64,000 bases of DNA from CAZHEV01 sp964531335 [NCBI: uncultured bacterium] (GCA_964531335.1 CAZHEV010000016.1:1-64000); one strand, 5' to 3'. Counted from the first letter of the stretch, positions 33,639 to 42,537 are shown. Made by a program: numbers and translations. Notes: a model not told the origin generated them from the sequence alone.

Positions 33639-35153
33639 CTAGTCGAGCCTGAACAACCTGAGCAGGTAACGGGCGAAGCTGCCGTACACGTACGCGAAAA
33701 AGGGAACGAATATCAAGAGCGCCGCCGTAGCCACTATGCGGCCGTGAGCTTCTTCGTGGGTCAGGAAGGCGAGTATCTCCCGCTGATTGGTTATGATTCC
33801 CAGGAACATGGCGACGGCGAGCGCGGCGAAGATGAAAAGCCTCAACCACTGCCCGGACCCGAACAGGTACCTTACCTTAAGCTCGTCGGCCCCTATGACC
33901 GGCACCCTTAGATGGTCTGAAAGGTATCCCACCATCTCCCTGGAGAGCCTCTTGCGGGCCGTCTCCGCTTTCGAGACGAAGACGTTCCCTACGACCACGA
34001 GGCTGTAAGGCGCGGTCCGGTTCAAGGCGCCCAGCAGGTCCTTCGGCCCGCCGGGAACTACTCGCTGCCCGCCGGCCCGGCCGGCGGCAATCAGTCGGCC
34101 GTGGACCTGGTTCATGCCCTCGTCCTCGACCTCCTCCTCCGCGCCGCTGGTATCTTCCAGGATCCCGCCGTGCCCCTCGGGCTCCTCGCGCTCCGCGGGC
34201 CATTGGCTCTCCGCCTCAAGCTCCGGGGCGGTCGCCGGCTCCGCGCCCTCGGCCAGCTTCACAAGCTCGACCGCCGCGTTCCACTTGCCCGCGATCTCCA
34301 GGATCTGTGCGAGTGTCTCGCTCTCGGGATCGAACCGCTCCTGAACCCAGAGAAGGTTCGTCGAGGCCATGGTGCAGAGGACCTCTTCGACCCCCTCGAC
34401 GTTCTTGAGGACCTCCGGGATCAGCTCCGCCCTGCCCTCTTGCCGGGGCAGGTAGGTGACCGAGACCCGGCCGCGCTGGGATCGGACCTGGACGGCCACG
34501 TCATGCGTGCGCTGATCGGCGCCGAGAGCCACTCTACAACGTGAGGCGAGCAGCAAGTCCTCTATGGTCCGTAGGGCCGCGGGGGTGACTTGAAACTCGG
34601 GAAGCTGGGCAAGGGCGACGAGACCTGTGGCGGCGTTGTCCACCCCAAGGTGGGACAGGTTGATTACCGTGTCGTAATGCTCCGGATCCTGCCAGTCGAC
34701 GTTGTAGAGCGTGCGGACCCACCGGCGGCGGTCCTCGTCCACCTCATCCACGTACTTTCCGGCCTTGTCCCAGCTAAGGTTGAGTCGCTCCATGACAGAA
34801 GTGATCCGCTGCTCCTGGTCCTGTATCACCCGGACCCGCAGGAGGTGGGTCACGCCCGGAAGAACCAAGTGGCCGGTCCGGCCGTGGTAGACGAGCCCCT
34901 CTCTCATGGCGGTCTCGCACAGCGTGGCGGTGAGAAAAGCCGTGAAGCGATCCTTGTCAATAGCCATTTGCTCGCCCAGCGGCCGGTTGCCCATTACGGC
35001 CATCTCCAGCTTCCCCACGGGTATGCCGCTTCGGGTGGCGGCTTCCGTTACTTCCTCACGGGAAAGGCACTGGTAGCCCAGCTTGGAGGCCAGTTTTTCG
35101 GCCAGGTCCTTGCCGCCGGCGAAGGTGCCTCTGGATACGCAAATTATCTGCAT
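33639..35153 (-). CDS. Cytidylate-kinase-like (AAA_26) protein with BON-like domain and C-terminal membrane helices
   Basis: A 504-residue protein and first gene of the operon. Residues 1-170 are the cytidylate-kinase-like domain with a better-preserved loop (SRGTFAGGKDLAEKLASKLGY) and VYHGRTGHLVLPGVTHLLRVRV. Residues about 185-265 form a BON-like domain. An acidic linker (310-355) follows, then a Rossmann/USP-like segment (APYSLVVVGNVFVSKAETA) and two membrane helices near residues 425-500. The domain order parallels the 29622-30446 protein, which lacks the membrane part. The substrate is unknown; a membrane-tethered nucleotide-binding regulator is inferred. A plausible promoter lies 34-62 bases upstream. 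Confidence 0.75.
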   Translation of the reverse strand: MQIICVSRGTFAGGKDLAEKLASKLGYQCLSREEVTEAATRSGIPVGKLEMAVMGNRPLGEQMAIDKDRFTAFLTATLCETAMREGLVYHGRTGHLVLPGVTHLLRVRVIQDQEQRITSVMERLNLSWDKAGKYVDEVDEDRRRWVRTLYNVDWQDPEHYDTVINLSHLGVDNAATGLVALAQLPEFQVTPAALRTIEDLLLASRCRVALGADQRTHDVAVQVRSQRGRVSVTYLPRQEGRAELIPEVLKNVEGVEEVLCTMASTNLLWVQERFDPESETLAQILEIAGKWNAAVELVKLAEGAEPATAPELEAESQWPAEREEPEGHGGILEDTSGAEEEVEDEGMNQVHGRLIAAGRAGGQRVVPGGPKDLLGALNRTAPYSLVVVGNVFVSKAETARKRLSREMVGYLSDHLRVPVIGADELKVRYLFGSGQWLRLFIFAALAVAMFLGIITNQREILAFLTHEEAHGRIVATAALLIFVPFFAYVYGSFARYLLRLFRLD

Positions 35154-35186
35154 TGCATGCCCTCCGCTTGGCTTTGATCACAAACT

Positions 35187-35215
35187 AGGATAGGAGAAGG
35201 ATCACGGACTTGCAA
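35187..35215 (-). promoter_or_regulatory. Possible promoter of the 29-35 kb operon
   Basis: On the minus strand TTGCAA (35210-35215), 17 bases, TATCCT (35187-35192): four of six matches at each hexamer with ideal spacing, about 30 bases upstream of the first gene. The interval 35154-35374 holds nothing else I recognise. Confidence 0.35.
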
Positions 35216-35374
35216 CGTCCAAGAAGGTGGTTTCTTTGATCTGAAACCAGGGTGCAAGCCTGCCGGACTGACATGCGTTTCGGATTCGGACTCCGGGGGC
35301 TCTGAACAGGGTGGGGGAGGACTTCGTAAAGCTCTGATTCCGGATCCTTGCGGGTGTGCCCGGAAGTTAAAACA

Positions 35375-35410
35375 GGGAAAGCAGCGCGCCATTTGACACG
35401 CTGCCTTCCC
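35375..35410 (-). terminator. Rho-independent terminator downstream of the secreted WG-tail gene
   Basis: A 12-bp stem with one mismatch (35375-35386 with 35399-35410) over a 12-base loop. On the minus strand it is followed by TGTTTTAA. It lies 45 bases after the stop of the gene at 35456-36094. Confidence 0.65.
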
Positions 35411-35455
35411 TTAAATCCTTGACCGCGTTAGCGCCCTACATGGGCTATCCCAATA

Positions 35456-36094
35456 CTACCGGTACGTGGCCTTTACCTTGCCCCAGGTGGTCTCCATCAC
35501 GGGGACCTCGCTGCACGGGTTGTAGCCTGTGCAGCCGAATCCCAGGCAGCCGAAATGCGCACCGTCAGTCGTCGCGTAGCAGATCGGAGAGGGGTCCGAG
35601 CCGTCGCAGAACTCCGCGAAACCGACGCGGTTATCAACGCAGATCGACAGCACTTGTATTCCGCCGTAGTGGTAGACGTCCAGGATGCCCCAGGTGACAT
35701 TAGGCCCAGGCTGCGGAAGCGAGTAGGTCTGGGCGTTGGCCTCGCCGCATCCCGGCCAGTTGTCGGTCGGAATCTCGAGGTCGGCGCAATTGGTCCAGCC
35801 ATAGAAATAGAAGGTACCGGCGCCTCCGGAGCAGCAGATCCCGTATCTGGTCGCCGTCAGCTCCACGACATCGACCGCGACGACGTAGACGTCGTAGCGC
35901 CCCAAATCCCCGGTCGCGGCGCTTACTATATCGCTGCAGTTAACCACTGTGAAATCGCAGGTGTTGTTCTTTGTGTCGTGAGTGCCGGCGAAGTGGAGAG
36001 CCCACTTTCCGTTGGCGTTAACGACAGCGTCGGCGGGCGCGACGGCCGCGAACAACAGAGCCGCGCAGGCGCAGACTGTAAACACGATCTTCAT
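35456..36094 (-). CDS. Secreted cysteine-rich protein of unknown function with WGKVKATYR tail
   Basis: A 212-residue protein with a signal peptide (residues 1-23, ending A-D-A). The mature part is rich in Cys (14 or so), Gly and aromatic residues, suggesting disulfides, and has no catalytic motif I recognise. It ends TTWGKVKATYR. The same pattern W-G-x-V-K-A-x-Y-R closes the otherwise unrelated secreted protein at 46775-47383, which suggests a sorting or anchoring tail. It forms its own unit: a terminator follows, and nearly 290 bases without genes precede it. Confidence 0.7.
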   Translation of the reverse strand: MKIVFTVCACAALLFAAVAPADAVVNANGKWALHFAGTHDTKNNTCDFTVVNCSDIVSAATGDLGRYDVYVVAVDVVELTATRYGICCSGGAGTFYFYGWTNCADLEIPTDNWPGCGEANAQTYSLPQPGPNVTWGILDVYHYGGIQVLSICVDNRVGFAEFCDGSDPSPICYATTDGAHFGCLGFGCTGYNPCSEVPVMETTWGKVKATYR

Positions 36095-36382
36095 GGAAGC
36101 CTCCCCTTGGATAATATCGCGTGTGAGCGGCGTAGCACTGATGTGGTAGAAGGACCCTTTAGCTTACCGACTCCCGTCCACCTCCTTTCCCGAAGCGCTT
36201 GGGCCGGCAGTCCGAATGACTCTATCGTGGACCGCGTCGCAAATCGGTCACAATACAACGATCGTATTATACTCCGTTTCACCGCCATTGTCAAGATGTA
36301 ACTTGGCTCATAGTAGGCACATAGGGGGTGTCGGGGCGCCGCCGCTCAGCGGTAAGCCGGAATTAAATATAGATTTAACTAT

Positions 36383-37423
36383 TCAAAGAAAGACGCCGTC
36401 GATGCGGGTCTTGCACTGGGGGCAGCTTCCATTCTCCAGCTTGTTCTCGAGGACCCGGAAGCCGTATCTCCTTACTATCTCGGCGCCACATGAGTAGCAG
36501 CGGGTGTTCTCGCCGTCGTCCCCGGGGACATTGCCGGTGTAGACGTACCTGAGGCCGCTCTCGCGGCCGATCTCGAGAGCCCTCCTCAGCGTCTCCACCG
36601 GGGTGGGTGGCAAGTCCAGAAGCTTGTAGGTGGGATGGAACCGGCTGATATGCCAGGGAATCTCAGGCCCGACCGACTTTATGAATTGTGCCATGTCGCG
36701 GAGCTCGTCATCCGAATCGTTGACGGTCGGTATGACGAGGGTGGTGGCTTCGAGCCAGACGCCCTGCTCCTTCATTTTGACTATCGAGTCCAGCACGGGC
36801 TGAAGCTTGGCCCCTATCAACCGGCGATATGTTCTGTCTCTGAAAGCCTTGAGATCGACGTTCGCCGCGTGAAGATTGGGATGAATGGCGTCGAGGGCCT
36901 CCGGGGTCATGTACCCGTTCGTTACGAACGCGTTCTTGATGCCTTTGGTCGATGCCAGCTCGGCCGTCTCGCGCGCGAACTCAAAGAATATCGTCGGCTC
37001 CGTGTAGGTGTAGGCTATGGACTTGCAACCTCGGCGATCGGCCGCCTGTACGACCTCTTCGGGGGAAATCGAATCGCCGTAGGGGTGGAGCTCGGCCCCC
37101 TTGGTGGCCTGGGATATCGAGCAGTTCTGGCAGAATACGCAGTGGAAGTTGCACCCCACGGTCGCTATGGACATGGACAGTGAGCCCGGCGCGAAATGAA
37201 AGAGGGGCTTCTTCTCGATCGGATCCACGTTGCCCGCGACTACGAGGCCGTATACCAGCGTGTAGAGGACCCCGTCCCTGTTCTCCCGCACCCCGCATAT
37301 GCCGCGCCTTCCCTCCTTGACCTTGCAGCGATGCTCGCACAGGTTGCACAGGACCGTGCTCCCGCGATACGGCTCGTAGAGATCCGCCTCTCTGATGTGC
37401 AGCTCTTTGCCTGCCTCGCCCGA
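36383..37423 (-). CDS. amrS: AmmeMemoRadiSam system radical SAM enzyme
   Basis: A 346-residue radical SAM protein of the AmrS/PFL-activase-like group. N-terminal cysteines (CNLCEHRC, GICGVRE) precede the CX3CX2C motif in VGCNFHCVFCQN (about 80-91). The barrel carries YTYTEPTIFFEF and VTNGYM. A C-terminal CX2C...CX2C zinc-ribbon-like tail (CYSCG, CPQC) closes the protein. The family occurs with AMMECR1 and Memo proteins and its reaction is undefined; neither partner gene is adjacent here. The start is ATG 37423 with a perfect AAGGAGG; the longer frame from 37474 lacks one. Confidence 0.88.
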   Translation of the reverse strand, partial: SGEAGKELHIREADLYEPYRGSTVLCNLCEHRCKVKEGRRGICGVRENRDGVLYTLVYGLVVAGNVDPIEKKPLFHFAPGSLSMSIATVGCNFHCVFCQNCSISQATKGAELHPYGDSISPEEVVQAADRRGCKSIAYTYTEPTIFFEFARETAELASTKGIKNAFVTNGYMTPEALDAIHPNLHAANVDLKAFRDRTYRRLIGAKLQPVLDSIVKMKEQGVWLEATTLVIPTVNDSDDELRDMAQFIKSVGPEIPWHISRFHPTYKLLDLPPTPVETLRRALEIGRESGLRYVYTGNVPGDDGENTRCYSCGAEIVRRYGFRVLENKLENGSCPQCKTRIDGVFL

Positions 37424-37711
37424 CATTTCAACCTCCTTACCTCCAGTGAAACACGAGCTTCCGAAGAGTGTCAACGCCCGGCGATAATGATAGCCGGAGC
37501 GGGCCGGAGACGGCTCCGCCTGCTCGTCCGCAAGGTCCGGCCGCGCGGACGGAGGTTTGCCTTGACGGCTCTAACGCACGGTGTTACAAGGGCGTATGGT
37601 ATTCCACAGAAACCCGCGAGCTGGAACCCGGGGCGAATGCCGGGGTAGAAGCAGCTTAACGGGCATTTGCGCGGCGGATGCCGCGACGGCTGAGGCGAAA
37701 GCGATCAAGAC

Positions 37712-38872
37712 ATGAGTTCCGAGTCCGGCATACAGCCAAAGCGCGGGGGGAAAGACCGTCTGGGCGACGCCCAGGGCGCGCCGCTGCGTATCCTTCACGG
37801 TCCGAAGAACATCACCGGAATCGGCAGGTATCTCGCCGACTGGCAGCGGGCGAGGGGCGCCACCTCGGATTTCGTCGTCTATGCCGACGACACCACGCGA
37901 CAGAACCACCATCGCAGCCTACACTTGGAGAACCGAAATCGGATCTTCGCCGCGCTCGCGAAGATCAAGTTCTTCGTGGAATGCCTCGGCCGCTATGACC
38001 TCTTCCACTTCTACTTCGGAGAGACGCTTCTGCCGGTCGGCCTAAAGTGGCCGCTGCCGTTCAGCCCCGATTTGCCCATCCTCAAGCTGTTCCGCAAGAC
38101 CGTGGTTATGACCTATTGCGGCAGCGACATTAGGCTCCAGGAGGTGGAGCGAAGGAGAAATCCCTATGCCCGCCTCATCGAAAACGCCGGGAAGTTCGGC
38201 CCCTCGTACGACGGGCGCAAGAAACGACGCATGTGGTGGCAGAGCTTGTTCGTAGATCGCTTCACCGCGGTGAGGAATCTCTACGCTCACGCGATCACCG
38301 TCATTCCGGCGCACAAGATCGAAAGGCGAATAGAGGTCAATACGACGGTTGATGTAAGCGCTTACGCTCCGGCCGACTACGCCACCAAGGACGTCCCGGT
38401 AATAGTCCACGCCCCGAGCTCTCCGAAGTTCAAGGGGACCGAGTACGTGGAAAGAGCGATCGAGGAGTTGAAGGGAGAGGGATACAAGCTCGAGTACAGA
38501 AGACTCCACGGGGTCCCGAACGACGAGGCGCACAGAATCTACCGCGAAGAGAGCGATATAATAGTGGACCAGTTGCTGGGTGGCGGGTTCGGCACGCTCG
38601 CCGTGGAGGGGATGTATTATGGTAAGCCCGTGTGCTGCTACCTGATCGATGAGATCTACGAGGTCTACCCGGACTGCCCCATTGTCAACTGCAATGTGGA
38701 CGATTTCAAAGCGAGGCTGGCCCGGCTTCTCGAAAACCCCGACGAGAGGGTGCGGCTTGGAAGACAAGGGCGGGCCTTTGTCGAAAAGTATTTCTCGAGA
38801 GACGAGGTCAATCGCAGGGTTTGGGAGATGTACCTGGAACTGACCGGCCGGCGACGGCGACCCTCGAAATGA
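37712..38872 (+). CDS. Glycosyltransferase (GT-B, group 1-like)
   Basis: A 386-residue protein beginning LRILHGPKNITGIGRYLADWQ, a GT-B N-terminal pattern. The C-terminal half has IVHAPSSPKFKGTEYVERAI and an acceptor/donor region GGGFGTLAVEGMYYGKPVCCYL, in which the usual EX7E is reduced to a Glu in AVEGM. It ends with a standard LGRQGRAFVEKYFS helix. It probably builds a surface glycan. Its stop overlaps the ATG of the sulfotransferase gene (ATGA), so the two are translationally coupled. The 288 bases upstream contain no gene that I see. Confidence 0.75.
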   Translation: MSSESGIQPKRGGKDRLGDAQGAPLRILHGPKNITGIGRYLADWQRARGATSDFVVYADDTTRQNHHRSLHLENRNRIFAALAKIKFFVECLGRYDLFHFYFGETLLPVGLKWPLPFSPDLPILKLFRKTVVMTYCGSDIRLQEVERRRNPYARLIENAGKFGPSYDGRKKRRMWWQSLFVDRFTAVRNLYAHAITVIPAHKIERRIEVNTTVDVSAYAPADYATKDVPVIVHAPSSPKFKGTEYVERAIEELKGEGYKLEYRRLHGVPNDEAHRIYREESDIIVDQLLGGGFGTLAVEGMYYGKPVCCYLIDEIYEVYPDCPIVNCNVDDFKARLARLLENPDERVRLGRQGRAFVEKYFSRDEVNRRVWEMYLELTGRRRRPSK

Positions 38873-39837
38873 ACGGACATTCACTCAAAAGAGTGCCGCG
38901 GTACCCGATCAGGGGCGCGGCGGCCGCGCTGAACCGACTGCTGCACCACGTGGAATGCGGCGTTCTGGGACGAGGCGGCGGCCCGCTCGCGCAGACCCCG
39001 GTCTTCATCCTGGGGGCGCCCAGGTGCGGAAGCACCCTCCTCTACCAGCTCCTGGTGGAGCGGTTCGATTTCGGGTACATTTCAAATATTCACTGTAAGT
39101 TCCACGGGGCGCCCTCCCTGGCGGAGCGCGTCTTCGGCCCGGGCGGCCGCTCCGGAGGGTCGTCGTCATCCTACAGCTCGGATCACGGGCGGGTATCGGG
39201 GTGGGACGCCCCCAGCGAGTGCGGCGATTACTGGTATCGGTTCTTTCGCCGCAAGCCCCAATATGTGCCGCTTTCCGGGGTGCGTCTTAGTTCCCTCATC
39301 GACCTTCGAAGGTCGGTCCGCGCCATGGGAGTCGCAATGGGCAGGCCGGTCCTCTTCAAGAATCTACCGTGCGCGCTTCGGCTGGAGCCTATACGCGAGG
39401 CCCTGCCGGAATCGCTCTTTATGGTCGTGAACAGGGACTGGATGGAAACGGCTCACTCGATCCTCGAGGCGCGTATGAGGCTCTACGGAGACTACGGAGA
39501 GTGGTTCTCCGTCGAGCCGCCCGGGATGGACGCACTGAGGAAAAGGCCCGCGCACGAGCAGGTGGTCGAGCAGATACACGCCGTTCACAGGCTGATCGAC
39601 AAGGAGCGCGCCGCCGCCTCCGACCGGTTCCTCGATGTTGACTACGACGCGCTGTGCCGGGATACTGGTGCGGTTTTGGAGGAGATAGGCGCTTTCCTCG
39701 AGAGCAAAGGGGCGGCCCTCGGCGTAAGGGGCCATGTCCCGCCGTCGTTTCCCAAGAGGACGTCGCGCCGCATCGACGAGTCCGTCTACGGGAATCTGCG
39801 GGAATACCTGGAGCGCGCATACGGCCGGGGCGTTTAG
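38869..39837 (+). CDS. Sulfotransferase family protein
   Basis: A 322-residue protein with the PAPS 5'-phosphosulfate loop PVFILGAPRCGSTLLYQLL near residues 43-61 and a second phosphate-contact region VVNRDWMETAHSIL (about 200-213), as in bacterial carbohydrate sulfotransferases. It would transfer sulfate from PAPS to a glycan. The start ATG 38869 overlaps the upstream glycosyltransferase stop (ATGA). With the neighbouring glycosyltransferase, acyltransferase and deacetylase genes it suggests a sulfated surface polysaccharide. The middle of the protein has a Ser/Gly-rich stretch (GGRSGGSSSSYSS). Confidence 0.78.
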   Translation: MNGHSLKRVPRYPIRGAAAALNRLLHHVECGVLGRGGGPLAQTPVFILGAPRCGSTLLYQLLVERFDFGYISNIHCKFHGAPSLAERVFGPGGRSGGSSSSYSSDHGRVSGWDAPSECGDYWYRFFRRKPQYVPLSGVRLSSLIDLRRSVRAMGVAMGRPVLFKNLPCALRLEPIREALPESLFMVVNRDWMETAHSILEARMRLYGDYGEWFSVEPPGMDALRKRPAHEQVVEQIHAVHRLIDKERAAASDRFLDVDYDALCRDTGAVLEEIGAFLESKGAALGVRGHVPPSFPKRTSRRIDESVYGNLREYLERAYGRGV

Positions 39838-39895
39838 CGCTTGGCGGCTTCTCGGCCGGCGAGCTCTGAAGCCATTCGCCGGCGGGTGTCACACT

Positions 39896-40843
39896 ATGGA
39901 TGAGACAAGGCAGAATCCGGATACTCTGATATTCCGCCAGCCTTGGTGGCTGGACGCGGTCGCGCCGGGCCGGTGGGGCGAGGTCGTGGTGAACAAGGGC
40001 GGCGAGCTCGCGGCAAGGCTACCATACGTTCTCAAGGAGAGGTTCGGGCTGACCGTCCTGACGATGCCCCCGCTCACGCAGACCCTGGGCCCGTGGCTGC
40101 GCCCGAGCGAGGGCAAGTACGCCAAGCGTCTCGCCGTCGAGAAAGACCTGCTCGCCGAGCTTATCGACAAGCTGCCCCCGCACGATCGGTTCAGTCAGAG
40201 CTTTCATTTCTCCATAACCAACTGGCTGCCTTTCTACTGGAGGGGTTTCAGTCAGACGACGCGGTACACCTACCGCCTGGAGGACCTCGGGGACGGGGAC
40301 AAGCTATGGGATGAATTCGCCGAGAACGTCCGGCGGGCGGTGAGGAAGGCGGAGAAGACGGTTTCCGTCCACGCCGATCTCGACATAGACGAGTTCATCA
40401 AGCTCAACGAGCTCACCTTCTCCAGGCAGAAGATGGAGACCCCTTACACGCGCGATCTAGTCCGACGCCTGGACGCCGCGTGCGCGGAGAGGAAGGCCAG
40501 AAAGATCTTCTACGCGATCGACTCCGGAGGTCGCGTGCACGCCGCCGTTTACATAGTGTGGGACCGGGATTCCGCCTACAATCTCATGCTCGGCAGCGAC
40601 CCGGAGACCCGGGGCAGCGGCGCCTCCACGCTTGTGATGTGGGATGCGATCAAGTTCGCGGCAACCGTTACCCGGTCGTTCGATTTCGAGGGCTCGATGA
40701 TAGAGTCGGTGGAGCGCTCATTCAGGTCCTACGGCGCGCGCCAGGTTCCTTACTTTCACATCAGCCGCGTGAGCAGGCGCATGAGGATTCTCGGCGCCTG
40801 CCGCGAGATCGTGAACGCAATCGGGGGGCGGCGCGGAATCTGA
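39896..40843 (+). CDS. FemAB/BioF2-like GNAT acyltransferase
   Basis: A 315-residue protein of the FemAB-like double-GNAT type (Acetyltransf_6). It starts with the characteristic IFRQPWWLDAVAPGRWGEVVV and has YTYRLEDLGDGDKLWDEFAENVRRAVRKAEK, then the acyl-CoA or aminoacyl-tRNA fold segment YAIDSGGRVHAAVYIVWD, GSDPETRGSGASTLVMWDAI and DFEGSMIESVERSFRSYGA. Such proteins transfer acyl or aminoacyl groups in cell-wall or exopolysaccharide synthesis. The start is ATG 39896; the longer frame from 39734 overlaps the sulfotransferase gene with Arg-rich sequence. Confidence 0.8.
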   Translation: MDETRQNPDTLIFRQPWWLDAVAPGRWGEVVVNKGGELAARLPYVLKERFGLTVLTMPPLTQTLGPWLRPSEGKYAKRLAVEKDLLAELIDKLPPHDRFSQSFHFSITNWLPFYWRGFSQTTRYTYRLEDLGDGDKLWDEFAENVRRAVRKAEKTVSVHADLDIDEFIKLNELTFSRQKMETPYTRDLVRRLDAACAERKARKIFYAIDSGGRVHAAVYIVWDRDSAYNLMLGSDPETRGSGASTLVMWDAIKFAATVTRSFDFEGSMIESVERSFRSYGARQVPYFHISRVSRRMRILGACREIVNAIGGRRGI

Positions 40844-40920
40844 TCTGCCCGCGCCGGCCCGCGCCGCCCGGTTCGGGACGGGCCGCGGAGCGAGCCCGGC
40901 CTCCCAGCAGGGACGCGACC

Positions 40921-42300
40921 ATGCTCACTGTCAAAACCCCGTCAAGCTACGAGCCCGAGCGCAGGTACGTCCTGCGCACCGTGCTGGACGAGTTCCTCGG
41001 TCTCGACTGCCAGATAGAGCTCTCCGACGGCGAAGAGGTTACGTCGATCGCAGGCGGCGGCAAAGAGCTCGCTCTCACGGAGGGGCTGTTCTCGACAGCG
41101 GAACGGTTCTGGTTGAAGCCGGAGTCGCTTCCTTCCCAGCCACTGAGATGGCTCGACCTCCGGTCGCTGGGCATCGAAGCCACGGCCGCGGGGGACCGGC
41201 TGCCGTTGATCTACGGCCGCCACCGCGGCGAACCCGGTTTCCTTTCGGTCTCAGGAAACAGGATGGAGCTGGGGCTGGATATCTTCGGCTCGATATTCTT
41301 CATGCTCTCCCGTTACGAGGAAGCGGTCAAACCGGAGCGCGACGCACACGGGCGCTTCCCCTGCGCGGCGTCCCTGGCCGGACAGGAAGGCTTTCTGGAC
41401 AGGCCCGTCGTCAACGAGTACGTCGAGGTCCTATGGTCGCTCATGGCCCGCCTCTGGCCCTCACTGGAGCGCAGGGCCCGCGCCTTCAAGGTCGTGCCCA
41501 GTCACGACGTGGACTGCCCGGCGTACTACACCTTCTACCCGGCCGGGCGGATCCTGCTGGGCATGGCGGGAGACCTGGTGAAACGCCGCTCGCCCGGACT
41601 CCTCGGCCGGAAGCTTAAGACATGGACGGGCCTTGTGTCGGGTCGCTCGCGCGACCCCTTCGACACTTTTGACTGGATAATGGACCAGTCCGAGAAACTC
41701 GGGTTGGTATCGAGCTTCAATTTCATGGCGGGAGGCGAGACGCGGTTCGACAGGCCCGGATACTCGTTGCGACATCCTTTCGTTCGAGATCTCATCGCGC
41801 GCATAGCTTCCCGGGGACACGAGATCGGCTTCCATCCCAGCTACGCCACGGTGAGTGACGGGGCGAGGTGGCGCGCGGAGTTGGACACGCTCAGGCGGCA
41901 TGTCCCGGCCGGCGCGGTGCGGGGGGGAAGGCAGCACTATCTGCGTTTCCGTGCGCCCGAGACCTGGAGGCTATGGTCGGCGGCGGGAATGGAGTACGAT
42001 TCGACGCTTGTCTTCGCGGACCATGCGGGATTCCGGTGCGGAGTCTGCCACGAGTTTCCGGTATTCGACGTGTTGAGGCGCGAGCCCCTCGGATTGAAAG
42101 AACGTCCGACGATAGTCATGGAGAGCACGGTAACAAGCGACAGGTACATGGGGCTTGGGACCGGGACGCGGGCGCGGGAATACATCGAGGCGCTGAAGCA
42201 CCGATGCAGGATTTTCGGAGGCGATTTCTCCGTCCTGTGGCACAACAGCGCCGTCGACGATTCGGGTTGCATGGAGCTTTATAGAACGGCGTTGGAATAG
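40921..42300 (+). CDS. Polysaccharide deacetylase family protein with N-terminal DUF7033-like domain
   Basis: A 459-residue protein. The N-terminal part (about 1-170) has ERRYVLRTVLDEFLGLDCQI and DIFGSIFFMLSRYEE, a pattern found before some NodB-like domains. The deacetylase domain includes the metal motif SHDVDCP (about 193-199), GHEIGFHPSY with the His pair, and YDSTLVFADHAGFRCG. It would remove N-acetyl groups from a glycan. The start is ATG 40921 with AGGGA upstream; a much longer frame from 40480 overlaps the FemAB-like gene and is not coding. It closes the glycan cluster. Confidence 0.8.
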   Translation: MLTVKTPSSYEPERRYVLRTVLDEFLGLDCQIELSDGEEVTSIAGGGKELALTEGLFSTAERFWLKPESLPSQPLRWLDLRSLGIEATAAGDRLPLIYGRHRGEPGFLSVSGNRMELGLDIFGSIFFMLSRYEEAVKPERDAHGRFPCAASLAGQEGFLDRPVVNEYVEVLWSLMARLWPSLERRARAFKVVPSHDVDCPAYYTFYPAGRILLGMAGDLVKRRSPGLLGRKLKTWTGLVSGRSRDPFDTFDWIMDQSEKLGLVSSFNFMAGGETRFDRPGYSLRHPFVRDLIARIASRGHEIGFHPSYATVSDGARWRAELDTLRRHVPAGAVRGGRQHYLRFRAPETWRLWSAAGMEYDSTLVFADHAGFRCGVCHEFPVFDVLRREPLGLKERPTIVMESTVTSDRYMGLGTGTRAREYIEALKHRCRIFGGDFSVLWHNSAVDDSGCMELYRTALE

Positions 42301-42330
42301 ACCGGCTGAGCCGGACACTGACCGGGCCCG

Positions 42331-42537
42331 CTAGCCCTTGACCTTGAAGCCTATCCTGACGGTAGCCTGGAACTCGGACAGCTTGTTGTCCTTGATCGAG
42401 CCCGTCTGCTGGATCACCTCGAACCAGGAGAGGTCCTCGAGGGTCTTGGCGGCGGCGTTGATCGCGTTGCCCACCGCGTCATCGAAGCTCTTGTCCGAAG
42501 TGCCGACTATGTCGATCTTCTTGAACGTGTTTCCCAT
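42331..42537 (-). CDS. Dodecin-family flavin-binding protein
   Basis: A 68-residue dodecin: KKIDIVGTSDKSFDDAVGNAI, then LSWFEVIQQTGSI with the conserved Trp and Gln that sandwich the flavin, then FQATVRIGFKV. Dodecins assemble as dodecamers that store or buffer FMN or riboflavin. The start is ATG 42537 with AGGGGGTG upstream; the frame extending to 42693 runs into the Nudix gene. It follows that gene by 17 bases on the same strand. Confidence 0.92.
   Translation of the reverse strand: MGNTFKKIDIVGTSDKSFDDAVGNAINAAAKTLEDLSWFEVIQQTGSIKDNKLSEFQATVRIGFKVKG

Noticed and set aside
40480-40920. Long 5' extension of the polysaccharide deacetylase frame
   Set aside because: It overlaps the FemAB-like gene and is Arg-rich; ATG 40921 has a Shine-Dalgarno site and gives a normal N-terminus.
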